The position numbers and the translations under genes are program-made. A stretch of 31,380 nt of DNA from Glutinoglossum americanum (lineage: Eukaryota; Ascomycota; Geoglossomycetes; Geoglossales; Geoglossaceae): positions 1-31,380 of the forward strand of contig JAGHQL010000239.1 of the NCBI GenBank assembly GCA_020080175.1. Direction: 5' to 3'. Under the pieces are notes generated by a model that saw only the letters and a list, made by a program, of their open reading frames with translations, made no database searches and was not told the origin of the DNA. Below, in pieces: positions 20,571 through 28,960 of the stretch (position 1 is its first letter; each line of letters begins with the position of its first letter).

Positions 20571-21897
20571 CCTAATTTAATGATAATGTGCAGCTCAGGC
20601 CCGACGCGGTGGGCAGAAGAGAGGAATATCCCATAGGGCTTGATGAAGTAATTTGCGTAAGCGGAAGTCGGGCGTGTAGTGCATGTATTTCTGGGGACTC
20701 TGTTGATACATGTATTTGTGAAGGGAGGGGGCGAGCTCCATTATGACTTTAAAATTAGTATTGGCATGCAGCCGGCCGCTCTTCTCTACGAGGCTCCTGT
20801 TCGGGCCATCTCGAAGAATGGAAATTTCGCAGAGCAAATATACAAGGCTTCTGTTTGAGTGTAGAACATAGCCACGACAAGGGATGAGAGGAGCCCGGAG
20901 TTCCACCCCCTAACTTAGATGTTTGGATCATCTGGCTTGAAATAGCATTCGCTGTGTACTCTACCGTGTCCTATTTAACAATCATTAAAAGAAAGCGGTG
21001 GATTAGCAAATTATAGAGAAGCCAAGCCGTGGAGTTGGTATCCACTTACCGACGGCAATCCGAGACCCCTATGCACCACGAGAACCACTTCCGCGGGAGC
21101 ATGCATGCTACCGAGCAGCATGCCCGCACCTCCATTACAACAATTCCAACAAGAGCGCGTTCATGAACAGCTACCTATTACCAAGCCACCGACCCTCGGT
21201 TTCTGGATTTCCATTCTATCTGGGGCATTATGATGGAGTCTCTTAAGGGGACTTAGGGATAAGGATATTTTCAATGGGACCCTATTTTTATCTATTTATT
21301 AGGACGGACGCGATAGAATAGACGCATTCGTATGGCCGCATCCGCTCGGCTGCAGGCATCTATGGTGGTATGCAGATCTATCGTCCTGCCGGAATGCTGG
21401 TACATTCCGAATGTAATTACCTCGCCGTTATTTTCATCTCTCGATTCGAGCATAGGACCCTCGGGACCGCTCGTTTCGTTTAATATTTAGTTAATTCAGT
21501 TCTATGCTTCCTACCGTGCCACTGCTATTTCAATACTATTTACGGGAGGGCCAATCCCGGGGACCTAGAGCTGATACTGAGCTGGGGGGAACTGGGTCGA
21601 AAATCAGCATTGGATTTTTGGGTTTTGTGCTACACTAGGCGGCTGGTTCACATCTGCCGCGCTGGGTAGAACAGTAGTATTCCACGGTCGAGTAAAGCGT
21701 GTCATGTGGCCACTACCATATTGATGCATACTATGTCTCACGCTAAATCTTCTGGTAAACAAGACACCAATCAACGCCTTACTGATCATGCTGGTTGACG
21801 TATACCACTTTTGACAAATCTTGTGGGAACTGGTGCTGAAAGACTGTATGTAGAAAGCTGTCAAGTATCGCTGTGGTTAATAGCGTTATCGAGATAG
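20571..21897. other. Intergenic region between effector-like gene and NLR
   Basis: No gene was recognised. A minus-strand frame at 20595-20906 (103 aa) and another at 21604-21864 (86 aa) show no known motifs, signal peptide or splice support. The only structure seen is the dispersed-repeat copy at 21051-21148. Confidence 0.4.
21051..21148. repeat. Dispersed repeat of about 95 bp, copy downstream of the effector-like gene
   Basis: Same orientation as 19962-20052 and sharing its 19-bp CCGCGGGAGCATGCATGCT core, with CGGCAATCCGAGACC before and GCCCGCACCTCCATTACAAC after. The flanks match the left arm at 19281 (TTGTAATGG on the other strand, GGATTGCCG) better than the upstream copy does. Confidence 0.7.
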
Positions 21898-21900
21898 TTA

Positions 21901-23699
21901 ATTTTCTTTCAACTCTAGGAGCTTGACGATCTCGACGTGCCCTCCCTGCGCGGCCAGCGACAGCGGCGTCCGGCCGCCTTCATCCTTGGAGTTCACTTCG
22001 ATGTCTTCCCTCGCGACTAGCAGTTTGGCGATCTCGATATGCCCTCCCTCTGCGGCCAACGATAGCGGCGTTTGGCCGTAAAAATTCTTAGAGTTCATTT
22101 CGGTGTCTCCCCTTGCGAGCAGCAGCTTGACAGCCTCGACGTGTCCCCCATGCGCAGCCAATGACAGCGGTGTCAGGCCGTAAAACCCATCCTTGGAGTT
22201 CACTTCGACATCTCTCCTCGCGACTAGCAGTTTGACGACCTCGACGTGTCCCCCCTCCACGGCTAGCAACAGCGGTGTTAGGCCGTAAATCCCACCCTTG
22301 GGGTTCACTTCGACGTCTTCCCTTGCGAGCAGCAGCTTGGCGACCTCGGAGTGCCCTCTTTCCGCGGCTAACGACAGCGGCGTCTGGCTGCCTTCATCCT
22401 TGGAGTTCGCTTCGATGTCTTCCCTTGTGACTAGCAGTTTAACAACCTCGGCGTGCCCTCTCTCTCTGCGGCAAACAACAGCGGTGTCTGGCCATAAATC
22501 CCACCCTTAGAGTTCACTTCGGCATCTCCCCTCGCAGCCAGCAGCCTGACGACCTCGACGCGCCCTCCCTCCGCAGCTAACGAAAGCGGCGTCTGGCTAC
22601 TAAAATCCTTGGAGTTCACTTCAATATCTCCTCTCGCGATTAGCAGCTTGACAACCTCAGCGTGCCCCCCCTTCGCAGCCCACGACAGCGGTGTCTGGCT
22701 GCCGAAATCCTTGGAGTCCACTTCGATGTCTTCTCCCGCGATCAGAAGCTTGACAACCTCGACATGCCCTCCAGCCGCGGCTAACAATAGGGGCGTCTGG
22801 CCGTAAAACCTATCCCTGGGGTTCACCTCGATGTCCCCCTTCGTGGCCAACAGCTTGACAACCTCAGCGTGCCCCCCTTGCGCGGCTAAAGATAGCGGCA
22901 TCTGGCCGTAAATCCCATCCTTAGAGTTCACTTCGACGTCTTCCCTCGCAACTAGCAGCTTGGCGACCTGGACGTGCCCTCTTTCCGCGGCTAACAACAG
23001 CGGCGTCTGTCCAAAAATTCCACCCTTACAGTTCACTTCGACGTCTCCCCTTGCAAGCAGCAACTTGGTAACCTCGATGTACCCTCCCTGCGCGGCAAGA
23101 GACAGGGGTGTCAGGCTGTCTTTACCCTTGGAGTTCACCTCGACATCTTCCCTTGCGACTAGCAGCTTGACAACCTCGGCGTGCCCTCCCTGCACGGCAA
23201 ACGACAGCGGCGTCTGGCTGCAAAACTCGCCCTTGGAGTTCGCTTCGACGTCTTCCCTCGCGAGCAGCAGCCTGTCGATCTCGACGTGCCCTCCCTCCGC
23301 GGCCCACGACAGCGGTGTCCGGCTGCCTTCATCCTTGGAGTTCACTTCGATGTCTTCCCTCGCGACTAGCAGCTCGACAACCTCGGTGTGCCCTCCCTTT
23401 ACGGCTAATGATAGGGGCGTCTGGCTGCCTTCATCCTTGGAATTCACTTCGATGTCTTCTCTTCCAACTAGCACCTTGATGACCTTGACATGCCCTCTTT
23501 CCGCGGCTAACGACAGCGGTGTCTGGCCGCCTTTACCCTTGGAGTTTATTTCGACATCTTTCCTCGCGACTAGCAGCTCGGCGACCTCGGCGTGCCCTCT
23601 CTGCGCGGCCCACGACAGTGGTGTCTGGCTGCCATCATCCTTGTGGCTCACATTGACATCTCCCCTTTCGAGCAAGCATTTGACGATTATGTCGTGTCC
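21901..23699 (-). repeat. Ankyrin repeat array, 17 full units and a partial, near-identical
   Basis: The units are 34-35 codons (102-105 bp), each built on GHVEVVKLLVAREDVEVNSK and then a variable tip before QTPLSLAAEG. Conservation at the DNA level is high across the array. Variation is concentrated in the tip after NSK (DEGSQ, GGIYG, DFSSQ, DRFYG, GKDSL and others) and a few helix positions. Such regularity indicates recent duplication and concerted evolution. Confidence 0.95.
22458..22467. repeat. CT dinucleotide run causing a frame change
   Basis: The sibling ankyrin units read GCGGAAAGAGGGCAC (coding strand) here, while this unit reads GCAGAGAGAGAGGGCAC, one GA step longer. This is the only frame break in the 1.8-kb array and looks like replication slippage. 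Confidence 0.8.
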
Positions 23700-25585
23700 G
23701 AAATACGACCCTACCGTGAGGTCAGAAAAGGATTCAAAACACCGGCCATAGTGGTTAGAGATCCAATACACCTGAAACCATGTAAGAAATCGCTTGGATT
23801 GAGCACAGCAAACATCGAGTGCAGACTTGAATAGCACGATATCCCTAGCAACTCTAGCTTTTTCAAAGTGAAAGGCCCAGTGGTTTGCTGCATAGTCCAA
23901 GAAGCAGTGACTTTCAATATACCGATTGACCTCTGCCTCTGCCTCAGGGTTCCGACCGAGGGGGTCGTTGTCCACATTCATATCTGGAGGTTCCAGAGGT
24001 TAACTTTCGAATACATCAAACAGGAGGTATGAGATACATATGCGCTGGGGATATGGCTCAATTTATACTCTTTAGACACAAATGAAGACGTGGGTATAAG
24101 TGGCGAGAGATATATGTTGACGCGAGCATGAGATTGGACTCTTGTGGCTCCAAAGAATGCTTCCAAATTGTCGAGCATGAATCCTTGACAATTCCTCTGG
24201 AGACGAGAAACTCTTTTGCTGTTTCATGGATCAGATAAATCTTCGAATCTATGATGCTGACAAAGAGACCACAGAGATTTCTGGTTTTTGCTTGGAATGG
24301 CCTTTCGTCATCCAACTCCAGTTCGTCTATCAATCGGCAATTCTCTCCCTCTTCTAGCTTTTCTTCTATTGCCAATGCAGTATTCATTTCTCGTATACTC
24401 AGTGGTCTGGCGGCCGCCACGATGATATGAAGCAATCTCCTCGCATGTACCGATCTGGGCACTTGACTCTATTCAAGATCCTCTCGTACGCCTCATCAAC
24501 AGAATCTGGTACCTTATCAATAAGCGCCTTGAGTCTGCCTTTCGTAGATTCCTGGGTACCTCGGATGATGTCGAGGATGAGATGTAGCCAAAGGTATGTT
24601 CGATGCTTCGTGCTCCGAAGATGTTGCATGAGGGCCTTCTGTACCTCCGGTTTCAATGGGTACTCGAAGGTATCGGAGATGCGTGGGATCTAGTCTTCTA
24701 TGACCAGATTAATCTCATTACTGATTTTCTCCGACTCATCCTCGCCCTTCAAGCTGATGGAAGAGAAGTCTCTAATATTCACACGGAAAGCTCTTTCAAT
24801 GTCGGAGTATGGCCGACTCGTTACAAGGAACTTTAACCTTGTGTTGGTATCGCATTGAGCTGAATAAAATTTGCCCAATTCTTTGATGAGAGCCCTTCTT
24901 GCTGATAATTTGCATTCGTCAAGAGCGTCCAAGACACATACGATCTGGCCAGCTTCAGAGTCTGTAGCGGCCTGCTTTAGAATGCCCCACAGTATGCTAA
25001 ATGATATGCGGAGGTTTTCACCTTGGTGCTTGAAATCTCGCATAGCATGTTTGATGAGGGTCGGCTTCTGTGTGAATAGTTGGTGCAATATAGCACACAG
25101 AGCATCTGCACCACTTCTTTGATCCACGTCATCATCTTTAAAGAAGAAGTAGCAAGTTGAGGATCCTTCAGATTCAAAATTGAGAAGTCCCTCGTCAACA
25201 AGGGCCTTTGATAAGACGGATTTCCCGCAACCTGGGTCTGCAGAAACCCATAGCAGTCTCGTCATCTCCTTGCACCAGCTGAGGAATTTCGGGTGGCCTA
25301 GGAACCAGTTGCAAGTCCCAGGAACCCGATCCGGATTCCTGTCCTTATCCTCTCTGTAATTCGAAGCGAGCAAGTTAAGGCATTTAGTTTCTGGGTCTGA
25401 TGCGACGCCTAAATAAAATTAGCGCCTATCATGTAACGTATAGATAGGGTATCATATAGCGGAAATTAGAGAGGCAATTCACCATGATAGATATTGGTGG
25501 TATAGCTATCACCCAAGTGTAGGCGGGAACCGCCATAACCCCCAATGTCCCTGTAGATATATCCTCGAGGATCCACCGTTGACAT

Positions 25586-26661
25586 AGCCCGCTACAGTGC
25601 AGCCTTCGTCATTCGCTGATGCCAGATGCTTCGACGGCAAGTAGAGCAACGAGGAGCTGTGGAGACATGCGGTATGAATTTGGCAGCAGTTAGGATAAAC
25701 GTAACTGGAGTGAAAATGGACATTGTTGCCTTGTAAGGCTGACGGAAGTCACCCGACCACCCCGCCCAAAAGCATGTTCTTTCTATTGGCCCGATAACCA
25801 CAATCCCACCTCCCCGAATCCGTTTCCCTAATGCTGGATAATGCTTGATCGCCACGTTTTGGTGTTTGGTTTCGGAATGCTTATTGTATGGTGATGTGCA
25901 ATGCTCGGCGCTTATGGCTAGGAGCCTCCAATCGTCTTGGCTATACTGCGAGCCATAATTCTTCATCAAGGAGTCCCTATGTCGCGTTTAATCCAATTGC
26001 TTCTATTGGTTGTCTGCTACGTTTCTACTTCCTCGTTCCCGAGTAACCTATTGAACGTATGGAATGGAAGAATTGAATTGACTAGCTACTGTACGGAGTA
26101 GAGAGTGTGTAAAAAAGTGTGTAGAAAAGACTAGGTACATTGGTGTTCGCGGGGCCTTATATGGCTCGAGTGTTAAGTCGCCGCCGGCGACCCCGTGTCA
26201 GTGAATAGGAGCCACATAATTTAGGCCACGCCTATTCGTTAACACCGGGAGCCCCTCGGCACCTCAACCCCAACATATAGCCTTCGGTCCAACATAACCT
26301 CTAATAAAATTCTTGAGTGTTTAGGGCCTCGGTATAAGGTTAGCAAAATTCTTGGTGCTCCGCAAAATATCTGGCGGCTTTTGCAACTGAGCCTCGTACA
26401 GTACATGGATGCTAAACTGCAACTGGAACTGGAGCTTGACCAATAGAATGCGAATCCGGCCAACAGCCCACACTCAGCCGCTTGTACCCCGTACGAGGGA
26501 TAAAGTTTTAGTTAGGAGCAAGCGGTGTGCATCTAGGAAAAAGGATATCACGAGAAGAGGAATGACGAAATGAAGCTTGATTGACTATGTGCTATAAGAT
26601 ATGCTGAAGCCTACTCTCTTCTCCTCCTGAGTCGCCCACATCCTGCCAGCTTACCCAAAGC
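25586..26661. other. Intergenic region between the divergent-end NLR and the kelch gene
   Basis: This stretch holds the NLR promoter and the 3' flank of the kelch gene, both on the minus strand. A minus-strand frame at 25592-25969 (125 aa) lies directly upstream of the NLR start but has no NLR N-terminal motif and no obvious splice link. I see nothing else. Confidence 0.4.
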
Positions 26662-28960
26662 CTATACCGCAGCCTCCATCTCAGCCTTCTCCTCCGACTG
26701 CTTCCTCGAGTTTGCAGGTAATTCCCCCACACTGTTATCACTATGTGTCACCAGCACTGGTGAAACAGGTTGGTCGTTGGCATTGGGGGCAGAAGTATCA
26801 GCAGTAGAGGGGGCATCACCGGCATCACCGACGTTACGCGCAAAGAGGCGGCGTCTGAAGAAGAAGCAAGCGAGGCCGATGAATAGAGATATGCCGAGGG
26901 AGACGGAGACGCCGATGGCGATTTTTGACCCTGGGGATAGACCTTTTGGAGGTACGGGGGATTGCGTTGCTGTTGTTGTTGCTGTTGTTGTTGCTGTTGT
27001 TGTCGCTGTTGGAGGGTTGTATTTAAAAATATCTGCGAGGGCAGTGCTGGTCCAGCCACTGAGAGGCGAGGAAAAGGCAGAAGCCCGCGAACGAATTATG
27101 TTGGGTTGGTTGTAAGTAGTGCTTGCATTGAAGGAGGTTTGCCACTGTGATGGAACACATCCGAGTTATGCAAGATATTCGAGTAGAAAAAGTTCAGACG
27201 TTCGAAGAGTCATCAGATAAATTAGGATAACTTACGCTTGGGTTATTCATATCGAAGATCTTGAGGAGGTTATTCTCGCATTCGTCCTCTTGAAGTGTCA
27301 CTTCCCCATCCGGACGACTTCCTCCAATGACAATCAGTTGGCTACCCACGGCATGGCAAGTGTGACCGCGGCGATGGGTTCCGACGGGGTCAGTGATTTT
27401 GACCCAGCTAAGATGGCGTTCAGCAAATGTACATCCCAGACGGGAAGGGGGAGTGTTGTCAATACAGAAACGCCGGCATGGTTAGAACCCATATACCATC
27501 CACGCCAGGACTCGTATCCCTCCTTTCGGCTACCCCCTGCCCGCCGTAGATCCACAAACTTTCAACATCTGTCAGCGCATGATCAAGTGCAGTTATGTCC
27601 CAAAAGCAATTAACATACTCCCAGTTCCTAGTGGTCGAATCCTGGACCAACACGCTACAAAATCTTGTTCTGGGCTCAGGGAGCTCGTCATTGAAGAAAG
27701 TGGCGGTTTGGTTATACCACCGTTCGTTTGCAATGTCGTAGAGCATGATGTTTTTAAAACTTGACTGCAGTCATGGTAGGATACTGTTAGTTTTACCGTC
27801 TAATGGAGAGGAAAGGGGAGGGAGAGTGCGATGTCACCTGTTGGCCATTATAGTCGTCTGAGAAATACTTCTGCAGCGGGTACTTTTCGCCAAATATGGA
27901 CAAAAGCAGACCCTTTTGCCCACCAACTTGTAAGTGCTGTGCTTGGCCATGGAAAAACCCCTCGTTAAACCCATATGTATTCTGCAGAGAGACATTCTTG
28001 ATGATATTTGTAGTGTGGTCGTACACGATCATTCCGGGCTGTGTGAGATTATAGCCAGGAGGGTAGGCTTTAGACCCGCCCGTTGTGGAGGAGTATTCGC
28101 CCCTATTGAGGTTGTCAGGTTGATGGTAATCGCAGCCCGTTGAGGAAGGTGGAAGATTCGAAAAGTGCACTCACATTATATAAAAGCTCAAGTTATGCTG
28201 TGGAACGCTCAATTTAGCTCCTGCTAACGACCGCTCAACGGTATCGCCATGCGGGTCCATCTTCAGCCACTTAGAGTCTTGTGTATCGTATCTCCAAAAG
28301 CTGTACGGTGGGACATTCGCTTGATCGACGTGGAACAAAGATTCATTGTAGCCCCAGCTGTCATAAAAGTGACCGCCCTGGCTATAGATATAACGCTGTG
28401 TACTGTCCCACCATATACACCCACGATTGACGAGAGGTACCTCAGTGGGGCGAGGTGTCATTTGGAGATACGGCGGGCTCGCGACATCGAAATCATGCAA
28501 GAGGTCAATGACCAATGTGTACCCATCTAATAGCCGAGTGCTTAGCTAGTTTGGTCAACGTCCAAGGCGAGGTTACCAAGCGACTCACTGAGTTCAAGTA
28601 CTTCAATGTCCTTTCCCTTGTATGTGAAACGGTATTTACTCATTCCGCCATCGATCACCAACTTTCTGGTTTCAGTGTTTGATTCCAGTATAGCACCTAC
28701 GGGTTTCCGACAGATTAGTCAGCTTTTAGCTCTTGCTATCTAGATGGTGCTTATGAGCATCGCAGTTAGGATATCTACTTACTCGATATCGAAAGAAGGC
28801 GGCAGAAGTTGTCACGAGGATTGTAAGTCCTGTCTTTTTCGGATATGTTTGCGCTGATCGGCCCTAGGATGAGCCGGTTGCTGTTAACGGCCTTGCTATT
28901 AGGAATGACTAATAGCAAGGCGAGGAGGAAGGCGAGCGCGAGCATTGCGCGGGTTGACAT
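26662..28960 (-). CDS. Kelch-repeat type I membrane protein
   Basis: Eight exons on the minus strand (28960-28783, 28696-28589, 28526-28175, 28102-27838, 27764-27619, 27558-27466, 27407-27236, 27144-26662) give 598 aa in frame. All introns are GT-AG, 58-91 nt, several with CTGAC/CTGAAC branch sites. Residues 1-24 are a signal peptide (MLALAFLLALLLVIPNSKA). A kelch-type beta-propeller spans about 60-435, with repeats marked by IYSQGG, WRYDTQDSKWLKM, YDIANERWYNQTA, LWIYGGQG and LIVIGGSRPDG. A Thr/Ala-rich stalk (about 483-500) precedes a membrane helix (about 513-535), an RRR stop-transfer signal and a cytoplasmic tail of about 60 aa. Such proteins are common in ascomycetes and mostly uncharacterised; a surface sensor or adhesion role is only a guess. 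Intron 5 is 60 nt with no stop, so its retention would add 20 residues in frame. The gene looks intact. Confidence 0.85.
26966..27010 (-). repeat. In-frame microsatellite coding the Thr/Ala stalk
   Basis: A 12-bp unit (coding strand ACAACAACAGCA) repeats about 3.5 times in the last kelch-gene exon and encodes Thr-Thr-Thr-Ala. Units are whole multiples of three, so length change would alter stalk length without breaking the frame. Confidence 0.85.

Larger units (their letters stand above)
21898..25585 (-). pseudogene. NACHT-ankyrin NLR-type gene, broken in several places
   Basis: The minus-strand gene starts at ATG 25585; a 74-nt intron (25409-25482) joins a 34-codon exon to the NACHT exon. 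The N-terminus is short and Gly/Tyr-rich (YGGSRLHLGDSYTTNIYH). NACHT motifs follow: Walker A SADPGCGKS (about 25240) and Walker B VCVLDALDEC. Next come the AYERIL and LLHIIVAAARPLSIREMN region, IYLIHETAKEFL, CISYLLFDVFES, FLDYAANHW and the ankyrin array. Such fungal NLRs sense ligands through the repeats and trigger regulated cell death or immunity. Breaks seen: in-frame TAG at 24690-24692; a one-base frame change near 24440-24460; a disturbed junction at about 24020-24070, after which TAA interrupts at 24000-24002; and a (CT)5 run at 22458-22467 that shifts the frame by +2 inside the array. Introns cannot explain these in phase. Sequencing error is a weaker alternative. Confidence 0.85.

Noticed and set aside
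22298-23751. Long plus-strand frames opposite the ankyrin array
   Set aside because: They are Ser/Thr/Pro-rich mirror frames created by the regular minus-strand repeats, not independent genes.
24058-24110. An intron explaining the frame change before the ankyrin part of the NLR
   Set aside because: Usable acceptors (after 24057 and 24045) need a phase-0 donor, and all GT sites nearby are phase 1 or 2; a TAA follows at 24000 anyway.
26748-27059. A glutamine-rich (polyQ) protein on the minus strand
   Set aside because: The same CAACAG-type repeat read in the frame of the kelch gene gives Thr/Ala and continues into a membrane helix and tail; the polyQ frame is a shadow.
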